A stretch of 64,000 nt of DNA from Brevibacillus laterosporus LMG 15441 (GTDB taxonomy: Bacteria; Bacillota; Bacilli; Brevibacillales; Brevibacillaceae), in contig NZ_CP007806.1 of assembly GCF_000219535.2 (NCBI RefSeq), forward strand, positions 4,402,501 through 4,466,500, in the 5' to 3' direction. The notes below the pieces were generated by a model that was given only the letters and a program-made list of their open reading frames with translations, ran no database searches and had not been told where the DNA came from. A program made the translations under genes and the position numbers. Below are positions 17,495-27,098 of the stretch, one piece after another; the first letter of the stretch is position 1; the number at the start of each line of letters is the position of its first letter.

Positions 17495-18589
17495 ATGGAT
17501 AAAGAACAACAAATCTTGCACTATATCCGTTTGAATCCCTTCATCAGTCAACAAGAATTAGCCAATAAAATGGGAATTTCCCGCTCAGCCGTAGCAGGGT
17601 ATATTGCCACTATGATGAAACAAGGCCAAATCAAAGGAAGAGCCTACATTTTAAAAGAAGAAGCTTCCATCACTTGCCTTGGGGGAGCCAATCTGGATCG
17701 CAAAGCTCGCAGCAAACAACAAGTCAAACTGCACTCTTCCAATCCAGTTAGCATCTCTCAATCATGTGGAGGGGTAGCCCGAAACATTGCTGAAAATTTG
17801 GGACGCCTTGGTTGCGTTACCTCTCTTATTACTAGCGTAGGCAATGACAAAGAGGGTGAATGGGTTCTTGCAGAAACCAAACAGCATGGGGTAGATGTTA
17901 GTCAATCCTGGATGCTTTCCTCTGAACAAACGGGTACCTACACAGCGCTACTAGATGTAGATGGTGAAATGTTCGTTTCCCTAGCAAACATGGATATTTA
18001 TGAAAAAGTAACAACTGAGATGATCGCAGAGAAATGGGCTCATATCGTCGCTTCCGACATTGTGCTTCTAGATACGAACCTCCCTGAGGACGTGTTGGCA
18101 TACATGATCAAACGCTGTCACGATGAGAACATTACTTTGTATATTGATCCAGTCTCTTCAGCGAAAGCCAAAAAATTACCCGAATCTCTCATGGGCGTCA
18201 CAAGTATTTTGCCTAACCAGGAAGAAGCTGAGATTCTTTCTGGCATGAAGATTAACAATGTAGAGGATGTAAAAACAGCTTGCCAGTTCATTCGCAAACG
18301 CGGCGCTCTCAATGTCATCGTAACCATGGGTGAACAAGGTATTTTTGTTTCTTCCCCTGAACACGAGGTTTTACTTCCACCATATCCAGTGGATGTTGTA
18401 GATGTCACCGGTGCTGGTGATGCCTTTGCCTCAGGTCTGTTGCATGGTGTTCTACACGGTGAAGAGCTTTTAGACGCTTGTCGGTTAGGCCTTGCTGCAT
18501 CAGCTCTGACATTGGTCACAGAACAATCTGTCTCTCCCGAATTACAGCCGGAAAAACTATATCAGTTCGTAAAGGAGAATGCACAATGA
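17495..18589 (+). CDS. psuK: pseudouridine kinase with N-terminal helix-turn-helix (PfkB family)
   Basis: A 364-residue protein. Residues 1-55 are a winged helix ([20 protein letters not shown]), the rest a PfkB kinase: [25 protein letters not shown], a lid, [11 protein letters not shown] and the C-terminal anion-hole motif [12 protein letters not shown] with the catalytic Asp. This HTH-kinase fusion is typical of PsuK/YeiC-like kinases. Its stop overlaps the start of psuG (ATGA), and the pair converts pseudouridine to pseudouridine 5'-phosphate and then to uracil and ribose 5-phosphate. AAAGGAGG precedes ATG 17495. Substrate rests on the psuG partnership. Confidence 0.88.
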   Translation: MDKEQQILHYIRLNPFISQQELANKMGISRSAVAGYIATMMKQGQIKGRAYILKEEASITCLGGANLDRKARSKQQVKLHSSNPVSISQSCGGVARNIAENLGRLGCVTSLITSVGNDKEGEWVLAETKQHGVDVSQSWMLSSEQTGTYTALLDVDGEMFVSLANMDIYEKVTTEMIAEKWAHIVASDIVLLDTNLPEDVLAYMIKRCHDENITLYIDPVSSAKAKKLPESLMGVTSILPNQEEAEILSGMKINNVEDVKTACQFIRKRGALNVIVTMGEQGIFVSSPEHEVLLPPYPVDVVDVTGAGDAFASGLLHGVLHGEELLDACRLGLAASALTLVTEQSVSPELQPEKLYQFVKENAQ

Positions 18590-19506
18590 AAAACTACTTA
18601 ACTTTTACTGAAGAGGTTGCACATGCTCTAGAAAATAAATTACCGATCGTCGCTTTAGAAACAACCATTATCTCTCATGGCATGCCGTATCCGCAGAACA
18701 TGGAGATGGCGAAAAAGGTTGAGCAAATCATTCGCGATAACGGTGCTGTGCCAGCTACGATTGGTATCATGGATGGTAAAATTAAAATTGGTCTTACTGA
18801 TCAAGAACTAGAAGAATTCGCTACTAACAAATCCGTCGAGAAAGTAAGCCGCCGTGATTTCCCTTATATCCTTGCATCAGGTAAAATTGGAGCGACCACT
18901 GTTGCCGGCACGATGATTGCTGCTGAACTAGCTGGAATTGAAATGTTTGCTACAGGTGGTATTGGTGGGGTTCACCGCGAAGGAGAGGTTACGTGGGACG
19001 TATCTGCTGACCTAACGGAATTGGCGAATACTAGCGTAGCTGTAGTATGCGCAGGTTGCAAATCAATCCTTGATATCGGACGTACATTAGAATACTTAGA
19101 AACCCAAGGGGTACCAGTTGTTGGTTACAAAACAGACGAATTCCCTTCCTTCTACTCCCGTAAGAGCGGCTACGGCGTTGACTTTACATTGGACACGCCT
19201 GATACAGTAGCTTCCGTGATGGATACAAAATGGAAGCTAGGTATGCAGGGCGGAATGGTCATCTCCAACCCTGTACCAGAAGAATCTGCTCTTCCATACG
19301 ATCAGATTGAAGCAGCGATCCAACAAGCACTTGCTGAAGCGAAGGAAAATAATATCGCTGGCAAAAAAGTAACACCATTCCTACTTTCAAAAGTAAAAGA
19401 ACTAACTGCTGGCAAAAGCTTAGAAACGAACATCGCACTTGTATACCACAACGCAGAGGTAGCAGCTAAGATTGCCGTTGAATACAAAAAGAAACAAAAG
19501 AAATAA
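18586..19506 (+). CDS. psuG: pseudouridine-5'-phosphate glycosidase
   Basis: 306 residues, the family length. PsuG breaks the C-C glycosidic bond of pseudouridine 5'-phosphate to uracil plus ribose 5-phosphate. Signatures are [19 protein letters not shown] (about residues 20-38), [49 protein letters not shown] and [16 protein letters not shown]. The start ATG 18586 overlaps the psuK stop and has AAAGGAG 8 nt upstream, giving translational coupling. Confidence 0.95.
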   Translation: MKNYLTFTEEVAHALENKLPIVALETTIISHGMPYPQNMEMAKKVEQIIRDNGAVPATIGIMDGKIKIGLTDQELEEFATNKSVEKVSRRDFPYILASGKIGATTVAGTMIAAELAGIEMFATGGIGGVHREGEVTWDVSADLTELANTSVAVVCAGCKSILDIGRTLEYLETQGVPVVGYKTDEFPSFYSRKSGYGVDFTLDTPDTVASVMDTKWKLGMQGGMVISNPVPEESALPYDQIEAAIQQALAEAKENNIAGKKVTPFLLSKVKELTAGKSLETNIALVYHNAEVAAKIAVEYKKKQKK

Positions 19507-19567
19507 GTTATCCACATCTAGTTAAATTTGTTGTAAACCATCTTGTTATAAACTCCTGACTATTTTA

Positions 19568-19615
19568 AAAAGGCAGTTCCAAAGTGATTTCTCTTTTGGA
19601 ACTGCCTTCTTTTTA
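19568..19615. terminator. bidirectional terminator after psuG and yfcC
   Basis: AAGGCAGTTCCAAA pairs with TTTGGAACTGCCTT around a ~10-nt loop and is followed by CTTTTT. It serves psuG (plus) and the YfcC transporter (minus). Confidence 0.85.
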
Positions 19616-19639
19616 TGTTAATAGCCTATTTATAATTCA

Positions 19640-21097
19640 TTAGTAAGGACCATATCCAATGAACTGTGCAACAATGATAGCGATTCCCCCAACGACTATC
19701 TGCAAGCCAATTAGAGGCATAATCCATTTAAACCAGCGAATCCATGGAATTTTGGCTAAGGCTAGTCCAGCCATAAAATATCCAGAGGTAGGCGTCACAA
19801 TATTAGTAAAGCCGTCTCCCAATTGAAAGGCTAATACGGCGGTCTGACGAGTGATACCCACCAAGTCAGCTAAAGGAGTCATAATGGGCATTGTTAGTGC
19901 CGCTTGCCCACTCCCCGACGGGACAATCACGTTTAACAAGCATTGCAGAATAAACATGCCCGTAGCTGTTAAAGAGGAGGGTACTTGCTGAATCGCTTGA
20001 GCTGAATAGAACAAAATCGTATCCATTACCTGCCCCTCTGTCAGAACCAGCAAGATCGCCCGGGCCATCCCAATGATTAGTGCCCCTTCTAATAAATCTG
20101 CTGCTCCTCTCATAAAGCAAGTAACAAATTCATTTCCACTCATACGACAAATCAAACCAGATACCAACGCTAAACATAAAAAGATGGTGGCAATCTCCGA
20201 AATAAACCACCCTTGCTTGATGACACCAAAGGCAATTGTACCTAATGTCAGCATAAAGCTAAGCAGAACAAGCTTGTGCTTCAAGAGAAATATTTTAGGG
20301 TCCTCACCCTTTTGATTTTTTGCAGCCTGCAAAGTAGAAGTCGCAAAATGACTATGATTCATCTCTTTACCAAAGCTATTCTCCACAAAGAAGCCTTTAG
20401 ACGGATCTCTCTTCACTTTCATCGCATAACGATATACAAAGGTAACACTAACGATGTATAGAACCACGAATAGCCCAATTCGAAAGCTCATGCCAGAGAA
20501 CAGTGGAAGCTCTGCTATCTTTTGAGCAACACCTATAGTAAAAGGATTAATAAGAGCGGTACTAAAACCGATTTGGGCCCCTACTAGTACAATCGCGGCG
20601 CCTGTAATGACATCAAAGCCTAATGCCAAAGCCACCGGAATAAGCAATGCTAGATAGGGCAGGGTCTCCTCAGCCATCGCCATTAAAGAACCGCAGACGC
20701 CAAAGAATAGCATCATCAGTGGAACGAGCCACTTTTCCTGATTCCCCAATTTACGTGCCATGACTACTACCAAAGCTTCCATTGCGCCAGAATATGTAAT
20801 AATTCCATATGTTCCTCCGACTATAAGGACAAAGAATATAATGTCGGCAGTCTCTACCATCCCTTTATGAATACTAATCAGTGTATCAAATGGATGGACA
20901 GGCTCAGATGGCAGAAAGTGAAAGCTAGCGGGATTGATCACGTTGCGCCCATCAACTTCAACGCGGGCATATTCTCCAGCAGGTACTATATACGTAAGTA
21001 CAGTTGCTAATAATAAAATGCCTAGCAACAAGACGAAGACGTTTAATTCTCTAGGATGCTTGCTTCCTCTTTTCATCTTGAAAAATCGTGCATTCAT
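19640..21097 (-). CDS. YfcC-family C4-dicarboxylate/amino-acid transporter
   Basis: About 485 residues with 11-13 hydrophobic segments. It matches the YfcC/DcuC-like anion carrier family: ELNVFVLLLGILLLATVLTY with IVPAGEY at the N-terminus, FFVLIVGGTYGIITYSGAM, MAMAEETLPY and LNVIVPSGSGQAALTMPIM near residue 390. Some members are annotated as arginine/ornithine antiporters, others as dicarboxylate or short-chain fatty-acid carriers; specificity is open. The gene is monocistronic. The ATG at 21097 is preferred to a TTG 9 nt upstream, although GGGGGA spacing favours neither clearly. Confidence 0.82.
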   Translation of the reverse strand: MNARFFKMKRGSKHPRELNVFVLLLGILLLATVLTYIVPAGEYARVEVDGRNVINPASFHFLPSEPVHPFDTLISIHKGMVETADIIFFVLIVGGTYGIITYSGAMEALVVVMARKLGNQEKWLVPLMMLFFGVCGSLMAMAEETLPYLALLIPVALALGFDVITGAAIVLVGAQIGFSTALINPFTIGVAQKIAELPLFSGMSFRIGLFVVLYIVSVTFVYRYAMKVKRDPSKGFFVENSFGKEMNHSHFATSTLQAAKNQKGEDPKIFLLKHKLVLLSFMLTLGTIAFGVIKQGWFISEIATIFLCLALVSGLICRMSGNEFVTCFMRGAADLLEGALIIGMARAILLVLTEGQVMDTILFYSAQAIQQVPSSLTATGMFILQCLLNVIVPSGSGQAALTMPIMTPLADLVGITRQTAVLAFQLGDGFTNIVTPTSGYFMAGLALAKIPWIRWFKWIMPLIGLQIVVGGIAIIVAQFIGYGPY

Positions 21098-21196
21098 GTA
21101 AAACAAAATCCCCCTTTCGCATCCGTCTATTATAACGTGAAAAAAGGAACTAACTTTTTTCAGTTCTATGACAGTTGGAAAAAGGGGGACTACTAC

Positions 21197-21529
21197 CTAT
21201 TTTGTTTCTCCAAAAAGCTCTTCATGCATCGCTTCACGAGCTGTCTTTACTGCCAGCATGATTTCTTCCTTGCTGGCTTGATCTATATGAATGCCTACAA
21301 TAGCGGTAACTGTGCATTTTTGGTGTTCACAAGCTAGACTTGCACATTCAAGCGCCAATTGATCTTCCTTATGACCAGGTAAAGTGATAAGCTCCACTTT
21401 TACCTGCTCATCCTGCCAATAAGCGGTCGCAACTGCACCAATATGTACCACTCCCCCACCTATCAGGTAGACGATATCATCCCCCATCATCTGTCGACGC
21501 ACTTCGATGTTAAACGGTCGTTTCTTCAT
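21197..21529 (-). CDS. LpdD-like small protein of uncertain function
   Basis: 110 residues. The core has VVHIGAVATAYW, KVELITLPGHKEDQLALECA, and VTAIVGIHIDQASKEEI. This resembles the LpdD-type proteins linked to prenylated-flavin (UbiD-like) decarboxylases, though no ubiD/ubiX gene is in the window. No signal peptide or membrane segment. GGAGGG is 7-8 nt before ATG 21529. It lies 41 nt after cutC on the same strand. The family assignment is tentative. Confidence 0.5.
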   Translation of the reverse strand: MKKRPFNIEVRRQMMGDDIVYLIGGGVVHIGAVATAYWQDEQVKVELITLPGHKEDQLALECASLACEHQKCTVTAIVGIHIDQASKEEIMLAVKTAREAMHEELFGETK

Positions 21530-21569
21530 TATGTTAACCCTCCCTCTGTCTTTATAGCTTTCATCCGTT

Positions 21570-22247
21570 TCATTTATTCTTTACTAACGCTACTAATTGG
21601 GTATCGACTGGTTTCAACGCTTGTCCATCCTGCCTTACTCCCGTGCCAAAATGAACCTCCCTAACACCTGTTTCTTTTACAAAATCAGACACAGTCTCAA
21701 TGGTTAAGCCGGCGCCCGCTAGTATGGTTACGTGTGTAGAAGCAGTTCGCTCTACCAACGTTTTCATCTGATCTACTGCTTGCAGGGCGCTTGACTTGCC
21801 ACCAGATGTTAGAATGCGATCAATCTGTTTATAATGCAGCAATTGTTCAAGCGCTGCTACTTGATCCTCTACCTCGTCAAATGCCCGATGGAATGTAACA
21901 TGCATATGTCCTGTTTCCGTTAATAAAGTCTCTAATGCTCGAAAATCAATGTGATGATCTGGCGTTAAAGCTCCCAGAACCACACCTGATGCACCAAGTT
22001 CCCTGATAGTTTGTATATCTTTGAGCATCACATCTATGTCGTTTGTCGTATAAACAAAGGATTGACTATGAGGACGCACCATCACATGTACGGGAATTTT
22101 CACCTGATCAACTACATTTTTTATGAGACCGTAGCTAGGGGTAAGTCCTCCTTCCCTAATACCTGTGATCAACTCCAATCGATCCGCTCCGCCTGCTTCT
22201 GCTCGCTTTGCATCATCTAGCGTAGTTGCAATTACTTCGAGTATCAT
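21570..22247 (-). CDS. cutC: copper homeostasis protein CutC family (TIM barrel)
   Basis: 225 residues. The family signatures LEVIATTLDDAKRAEAGGADRLELI at the N-terminus (split here: EVIATTLDDA, GGADRLELI), GGLTPSYGLI, VHVMVRPHSQSF, GVVLGALTPDHHID and FHRAFDE are all present; ILTSGGKSSA follows. CutC proteins are (beta/alpha)8 barrels linked to copper tolerance, but the biochemical role is unsettled and some homologues act in sugar-related metabolism. Its position between transport and amino-sugar genes does not settle this. ATG 22247 follows GGGAG. Confidence 0.88.
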   Translation of the reverse strand: MILEVIATTLDDAKRAEAGGADRLELITGIREGGLTPSYGLIKNVVDQVKIPVHVMVRPHSQSFVYTTNDIDVMLKDIQTIRELGASGVVLGALTPDHHIDFRALETLLTETGHMHVTFHRAFDEVEDQVAALEQLLHYKQIDRILTSGGKSSALQAVDQMKTLVERTASTHVTILAGAGLTIETVSDFVKETGVREVHFGTGVRQDGQALKPVDTQLVALVKNK

Positions 22248-22411
22248 GCTACCTTCACTCCCTTTTGGTACGCTTATTGGTTTATTCCTTCTACTTTAGC
22301 ATGGTAATTGACTACTATGCATCAAAAACGGCAAGAGTTCAACGACTTACCTTTTATCATTATGTAAGAGATGGCTTCGTTCAAACCATGCATGCACCAG
22401 TTTATAAAGAG

Positions 22412-22455
22412 ATAAAAAGAGAAGGCAGGACCCTTATCGGATCATGCCCTCTTTA
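22412..22455 (-). terminator. terminator of the glcT-EIIA-nagB-EIICB operon
   Basis: On the minus strand AAAGAGGGCA and TGCCTTCTCTT pair around a 17-nt loop and are followed by T5. It lies 20-60 nt after the EIICB stop. Confidence 0.65.
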
Positions 22456-22475
22456 CCGTGCTATTTTTATGATGA

Positions 22476-23921
22476 TTATAGTTTTTTAATCTCATCTTTT
22501 AAAATCTCGGATTGTGTACCAAAAACAATTTGTACACTACCTTGACCTAAGCGCATCACACCTGCTGCACCTAGCTGCTTCAAGGCTGCATCATTTACCT
22601 TTTGGTCGTCGTTTACTACTAAACGCAGACGAGTAATACATGCATCAATGTTCTTGATATTTTCTTTTCCACCGATATTTGATAATACTTTTTCTGCTTT
22701 ATCTCTCATAGCCTCATTGGTTTTAGCCGTATTCCCATCGGCCGCTGCTGCGAAATCATCTTCGCGGCCAGGCGTTTTCAGGTTCAGCTTCTTAATCATG
22801 ATACGGAACAAGAAGTAGTAAAGGACGAAGGTAGCAAGACCAATCGGCCAAAGCAGAAGTGGTTTTTGCGACCATTTAAAGTTAACAACGTAATCGATCA
22901 AACCAGCCGAGAATCCAAATCCTAGTCGTACGCCTAATTCAACAATAATAAAGGCAATGGCTCCTGTTAAAACGGCATGGATACCATATAGTAATGGAGC
23001 AGCAAACATGAATGCAAATTCTACTGGCTCCGTGATACCTGTCAAGAACGCCGCGATTGCTGTACTTAAGAAGATAGAAGCCACCGTTTTGCGGTTTTCA
23101 GGCTTCGCTGTGTGAACGATTGCAAGTGCGATCGCCGGCATCGCAAACATCATGATTGGGAAGAAGCCTGTCATAAATAGTCCGGCAGATGGATCTCCCG
23201 CAAAGAAGCGATTCAAGTCACCTTTTACGATTTCACCAGCCGCATCTGTAAACGTTCCAATTTCAAACCAAGCGATCGTATTAATAACATGGTGCAAACC
23301 AAATGGAATTAGTACACGGTTCGCGATACCAAAGATACCACTACCTACAGCCCCCATACTTACAACCGTATTACCAAATGAATTAAGCGCCTCTTGGACA
23401 GGACCCCATACAAGACCAAGCAGCAAACCTAACACGACCATGGTAGAGGATGTAATAATTGGAACAAACCGTTTACCACTAAAGAAGCCTAACCAATCGG
23501 GAAGCTTGATATTGTGGTACTTGTTGTAGAAGTAAGCAGCCAAACCACCGGACATAATACCGCCTAGTACGCCCATGTCCAATTTCATTGCATCGTCAAT
23601 GAAAGCGAATGCAGGTGGAACCGCTTTCAATACATTAAGTAAAACCAATTGTGCAATTACTGCTGCTAAAGCGGCAACTGCGTCTCCTGCCAAACCAATG
23701 GCTACCCCGACAGCAAAGATTAAAGGTAAGTTATCAAAAATAGCAGAACCGCCTGCTTTCAGGAATGGAGCGATGTAATGATTTAAAAATTCACCAGTGG
23801 TGCCCATGTTAAAGTCTTTAACATAGTCGATCGCTCCAAAACGTAGCAATAGAGCGGCAGCTGGCAAGGTTGCGACCGGAAGCATCAAAGCTTTACCAAT
23901 CTTTTGAAGAAAAGCCAACAT
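22476..23921 (-). CDS. PTS glucose/N-acetylglucosamine transporter, EIICB
   Basis: About 481 residues. An EIIC domain (residues 1-370) starts FLQKIGKALMLPVATLPAAA and has LPLIFAVGVAIGLAGDAVAA, FGLHHVINTIAWFE and GITEPVEFAFMFAAPLLYG. The EIIB domain (residues ~400-481) has NIKNIDACITRLRLVV, where the Cys is phosphorylated. The sugar is imported and phosphorylated across the membrane. Pairing with nagB points to N-acetylglucosamine, although GlcT-type control is also used for glucose. There is no fused EIIA; a separate EIIA gene is two genes upstream. Start ATG 23921 follows AAAGGAGG. Confidence 0.9.
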   Translation of the reverse strand: MLAFLQKIGKALMLPVATLPAAALLLRFGAIDYVKDFNMGTTGEFLNHYIAPFLKAGGSAIFDNLPLIFAVGVAIGLAGDAVAALAAVIAQLVLLNVLKAVPPAFAFIDDAMKLDMGVLGGIMSGGLAAYFYNKYHNIKLPDWLGFFSGKRFVPIITSSTMVVLGLLLGLVWGPVQEALNSFGNTVVSMGAVGSGIFGIANRVLIPFGLHHVINTIAWFEIGTFTDAAGEIVKGDLNRFFAGDPSAGLFMTGFFPIMMFAMPAIALAIVHTAKPENRKTVASIFLSTAIAAFLTGITEPVEFAFMFAAPLLYGIHAVLTGAIAFIIVELGVRLGFGFSAGLIDYVVNFKWSQKPLLLWPIGLATFVLYYFLFRIMIKKLNLKTPGREDDFAAAADGNTAKTNEAMRDKAEKVLSNIGGKENIKNIDACITRLRLVVNDDQKVNDAALKQLGAAGVMRLGQGSVQIVFGTQSEILKDEIKKL

Positions 23922-24007
23922 ATCATTTCCTCCTTTTGAAGTTATATATGAGCAGTGAAACCTCATGGCGTCCATAAGGTTTCACATCATATCGCTTGTT
24001 GTATGCG

Positions 24008-24772
24008 TTAGCCTTGAAGAATAGCCTCTCTGGATTCGTCTTGCAAAGGCAATAGCTCAGCCGTTGCACGATCTACCAATACGGTTAAATTAGGATGTAG
24101 CTGTAAAATGGATACAGGCACTTGTGGATCAACTATGCCTGTGAATAAATGACGGACAGCTTCCGCTTTACTCTTGTCATTTACTAGTAATAGGACGTGG
24201 CGAGCCTTCATAATCCCACCAATCCCCATCGTCACAGCTTGCTTAGGTACCTCGGATATATCAGAGAAGAAGCGAGCATTTGCTTCGATGGTCTCAGACG
24301 CAAGTTCTACTACATGAGTAGATAATGTGAACGCTTGAGCCGGTTCATTAAAGCCAATGTGTCCATTATGACCAATACCCAATATTTGGATATCAACACC
24401 ACCTGCTTCTTCCATTGCCTTCTCGTATCGGGAGCACTCTGCCTTCGCATCGGTAAAGATACCTGATGGAATATTCGTTTGTTCTTTTTTAATATTTACA
24501 TGTGAGAACAAGTTATCCCACATGAAATAGCTGTAGCTTTGATCGTGGTCAGCAGTCAGCCCCACATATTCATCTAGGTTAAACGTGGTGATTTGACTAA
24601 AATCAACGTTTCCTGCCTGCTGCATGCTGATTAATTCTTTATACATCCCTATTGGCGTGCTTCCTGTAGCCAAGCCAAGCACAGATGTAGGTTTGTTTTC
24701 TATTTGTTCTACCATGATTTCAGCAGCTTTTTTGCTTAGTTCCTGATAATTCTCTGATACAATTACCCTCAT
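24008..24772 (-). CDS. nagB: glucosamine-6-phosphate deaminase
   Basis: 254 residues. It converts glucosamine 6-phosphate to fructose 6-phosphate and ammonia. Motifs are VLGLATGSTPIGMYKELI (phosphate loop), TFNLDEYVGLTADHDQSYSYFM with the catalytic Asp/Glu, and ILGIGHNGHIGFNEP with the active-site His. nagA (deacetylase) is not next to it in this window. GAGGGA precedes ATG 24772. It is the third gene of the operon, between EIIA and EIICB. Confidence 0.95.
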   Translation of the reverse strand: MRVIVSENYQELSKKAAEIMVEQIENKPTSVLGLATGSTPIGMYKELISMQQAGNVDFSQITTFNLDEYVGLTADHDQSYSYFMWDNLFSHVNIKKEQTNIPSGIFTDAKAECSRYEKAMEEAGGVDIQILGIGHNGHIGFNEPAQAFTLSTHVVELASETIEANARFFSDISEVPKQAVTMGIGGIMKARHVLLLVNDKSKAEAVRHLFTGIVDPQVPVSILQLHPNLTVLVDRATAELLPLQDESREAILQG

Positions 24773-24817
24773 TACTTATCCCTCACTATCTACAAGATGT
24801 ATAGTTGTTTAAAAGGA

Positions 24818-25318
24818 TTAAGCTTTTAGCGTTACTTCAAGAACTTTTTCCTGACCACGAGTCACAGAAGCACCTACAAATTGTGTCATGCTTTCAACAG
24901 CATCGCTATTTGTAATAATAATTGGTGTGATTACAGGGTACCCTGCGTTTTTAATGATATCTAAATCAAATTCAATCAGGGTCTGACCCGCTTTTACATC
25001 TTGACCGGTCGTTACTTTTGCGGAGAAACCTTCGCCGTTTAAGTTAACAGTATCAATACCGATATGCATCAAGATTTCAGCACCATTAGCTGTCTGCAAT
25101 CCGATTGCATGTCCGGTGTTAAACAAATGAACGACCTTCGCATCAACAGGTGCTACCAGAACACCTTCTGTTGGGTCGATAGCTAAGCCATCACCAGCAA
25201 TTTTTTGAGAAAAAACAGGATCTGGTACTTCTTCTAAATGAACTGCCTTACCAGTAAGGGGAGCTAGCAGTTGAGTTGGCTGAACTTCTTTTTTACGAGA
25301 AAATAATTTGCTAAACAT
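24818..25318 (-). CDS. PTS glucose-type EIIA protein
   Basis: 166 residues, the size of a free-standing EIIA-Glc. ILMHIGIDTVNLNGEGF has the phosphorylated His, LFNTGHAIGLQT the second active-site His. The first residues MFSKLFSRKKE and LLAPLTGKAVHLEEVPDPVF are typical. It passes phosphate from HPr to the EIIB domain encoded downstream. AAGGAGG is 6 nt before ATG 25318. Its expression is controlled by the RAT/terminator element at 25352-25458. Confidence 0.92.
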   Translation of the reverse strand: MFSKLFSRKKEVQPTQLLAPLTGKAVHLEEVPDPVFSQKIAGDGLAIDPTEGVLVAPVDAKVVHLFNTGHAIGLQTANGAEILMHIGIDTVNLNGEGFSAKVTTGQDVKAGQTLIEFDLDIIKNAGYPVITPIIITNSDAVESMTQFVGASVTRGQEKVLEVTLKA

Positions 25319-25351
25319 ATAGGGCCTCCTTAGGTGTTCACTGACTTTATC

Positions 25352-25458
25352 AAATAGAAAAGGCATGAGCATAGAAAAATGGGTATGCCTAAACAAATTG
25401 ATATCATTTAGGATACTCCATCCTCCACTGCTCATGCCTAGTCGAACTAGTAACACGC
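25352..25458 (-). promoter_or_regulatory. RAT antiterminator and overlapping terminator upstream of EIIA
   Basis: On the minus strand GCGTGTTACT...ACTAGGCATGAGCA (25429-25458) matches the ribonucleic antiterminator consensus of BglG/GlcT systems. Its 3' half is also the 5' arm of an 11-bp perfect terminator stem AGGCATGAGCA / TGCTCATGCCT (25361-25371), followed by TTTTCTATTT. Binding of GlcT to the RAT would prevent the terminator and allow expression of EIIA, nagB and EIICB. Confidence 0.82.
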
Positions 25459-25471
25459 TGTGAAAAGACAA

Positions 25472-26338
25472 TTATTCTTTTTTGTCCTTTACGAGTTGAA
25501 ACAAGCGGAACAAATGCATAGCCATGTATCCCACTTCGTCCTCAGGGACTTTAACATCTAACTTTCGTGAAATGAGCTCTCCTAATTGCAAAGCAAGCTC
25601 ATATGCCTCAGGAAGCATCGTTTTCACGCGATCCAATAAAGGATTTTCTATTGTTTTGCCTTCCATCAATCGTTCTAGAACGAAGCGGAAATGCGTAATC
25701 ATTCGAGTATAATGCAAGCTTTCCTTCGTTACCTTCAATGTTAAACGCTCTTCCACCATCTGAATCATCTGTAGGATGAGGTTCGTATGCTTCACTGTCT
25801 GCGCTACTGGAATGTAGCTAACAGCCGAGTGAATATGCAGAGCCAAGAATCCGATTTCACTTTCTGGAACCGTAGTCGTGAAGGTGTCTTCGATTAAGGC
25901 CGCCGCTCGTTCAGCAAGGATGAATTCCTGCGGATACAGCGCCTGAATCTCGAATAGGAAAGGGTTTACAATTTCCATACCGCTTGACAAGCGATGCACA
26001 GCAAACTGGATATGGTCAGGTAAAGCAACGTGAATTAATTCATTGATCTCAGGCGTCATTTCATCACAAATCCATGAAATGATTTCTTCTGCAATTTCAA
26101 TCACCGACTGATCAATTTGGGTCAGAAGCGATTGGAACTGATTTAAGTGAAGCTCATTTTCCATTCGAAAGCGCTTCTCAATACGTTCATCATTCTTCGC
26201 AATCGGGTTGCCTGCTTTTTGCCCAAATCCAAGACCCTTACCAAGCAAGACCATTTCTGTATTCACAGTTGGATCGCTTACCAAGACGACGTTATTGCTT
26301 AAAATTCGACTTATGTTATAATCTTGGCTTTTGTACAC
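25472..26338 (-). CDS. glcT: GlcT-like transcription antiterminator (BglG family)
   Basis: About 288 residues. The first ~58 residues (YKSQDYNISRILSNNVVLVS, LLGKGLGFGQKAGNPI) are the CAT-RBD RNA-binding domain; two PRD domains follow (about 65-170 and 171-288) with conserved histidines in IHVALPDHIQFAVHRL, ALHIHSAV, LHYTRMITHFRFVLERL and GYMAMHLFRLFQ. EII proteins phosphorylate the PRDs and switch RNA binding. The GTG at 26338 is chosen because the RNA-binding domain begins there; a longer frame would only add leader sequence containing its own attenuator. Confidence 0.9.
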   Translation of the reverse strand: MYKSQDYNISRILSNNVVLVSDPTVNTEMVLLGKGLGFGQKAGNPIAKNDERIEKRFRMENELHLNQFQSLLTQIDQSVIEIAEEIISWICDEMTPEINELIHVALPDHIQFAVHRLSSGMEIVNPFLFEIQALYPQEFILAERAAALIEDTFTTTVPESEIGFLALHIHSAVSYIPVAQTVKHTNLILQMIQMVEERLTLKVTKESLHYTRMITHFRFVLERLMEGKTIENPLLDRVKTMLPEAYELALQLGELISRKLDVKVPEDEVGYMAMHLFRLFQLVKDKKE

Positions 26339-26412
26339 GCAGACACCACCATAGATCAGAATTACGAACTTGCATTGAGAATCCCTGCGTATCCTGCAAC
26401 AGTCATAAAGCC

Positions 26413-26502
26413 AAAAAAGAGCCAACATCAGATTTTCTCCATGAAGAAACAAGAAAGAAAAATCCTTTGTGTGGCTCATGCCTGTCTGTAACAGTAACAC
26501 GC
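26413..26502 (-). promoter_or_regulatory. RAT antiterminator and terminator upstream of glcT
   Basis: The minus-strand sequence GCGTGTTACTGTTACAGAC then AGGCATGAGCC (26473-26502) is nearly the same as the element before EIIA. GAGCCA in its 3' half can pair with TGGCTC (26419), followed by six T, forming an alternative terminator. GlcT therefore probably controls its own synthesis. Confidence 0.72.
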
Positions 26503-26603
26503 CTGTAAACGCATTATTCGCTTCACATTCATTTTACTATAAAGTTGATAAAAGTCAATCATAACTTATCATCTTTATAGGACCTTCTAGCTAACGATAT
26601 GCT

Positions 26604-27098
26604 TTAACGAAGCCTCATTTGCTCTCTGCCTCGTTTTTTATCCCAATATGGAAGTACTAGTCGATCTAAACCAAAGTATCCAGCATTGCGACCAGCAACT
26701 AAAATAAACGTGGTTAATAAAATCAAATATGGATTAATACTGACTGTACCACTAAATAAGAATGCGTAATTCATAGAAATGCCCATTAATCCAGCAAATG
26801 TGGTGAACAGCCCTAGTAATAACGCAAGTCCTACCAGGAATTCTCCCCAAGGAATTAAGAAATTGAAAAAGGAAGCTCCCGGCAATGCGAAATTTTCCAG
26901 AAAAGCAGCCCACCAGGCTTGAACAGAAGGATGATCACCAGTCGCTTTTTCAATCGCTCCTTTTAAGAAGCCCTCTGTCGCAAAGCCTCCCCCGCTTAAC
27001 TTGCCCCAACCAGAGGTAATCCAGGTATACCCCAAATAAAGACGAACCAATAATAAAACAACGGAAGCACTTTGAGATTGTCGTAGCCAAGCTACCAT
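26604..27098 (-). CDS. DoxX family membrane protein
   Basis: About 164 residues with four hydrophobic segments: VVLLLVRLYLGYTWITSGWGKL, FFNFLIPWGEFLVGLALLLGL, TTFAGLMGISMNYAFLFSG and YLILLTTFILVAGRNAGYFGLD. The layout and the GWGKL and PWGEFLVGLALLLG signatures are those of DoxX/TQO small-subunit-like proteins. Many Firmicute members are uncharacterised; roles in redox or thiosulfate metabolism are family labels. ATG 27098 has AAAGGAG 8 nt upstream. Bases 27099-27339 upstream hold no visible gene. Confidence 0.8.
   Translation of the reverse strand: MVAWLRQSQSASVVLLLVRLYLGYTWITSGWGKLSGGGFATEGFLKGAIEKATGDHPSVQAWWAAFLENFALPGASFFNFLIPWGEFLVGLALLLGLFTTFAGLMGISMNYAFLFSGTVSINPYLILLTTFILVAGRNAGYFGLDRLVLPYWDKKRGREQMRLR

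Noticed and set aside
22226..22489. Plus-strand 87-codon frame between cutC and EIICB
   Set aside because: No ribosome site, low-complexity start, and it covers the operon terminator.
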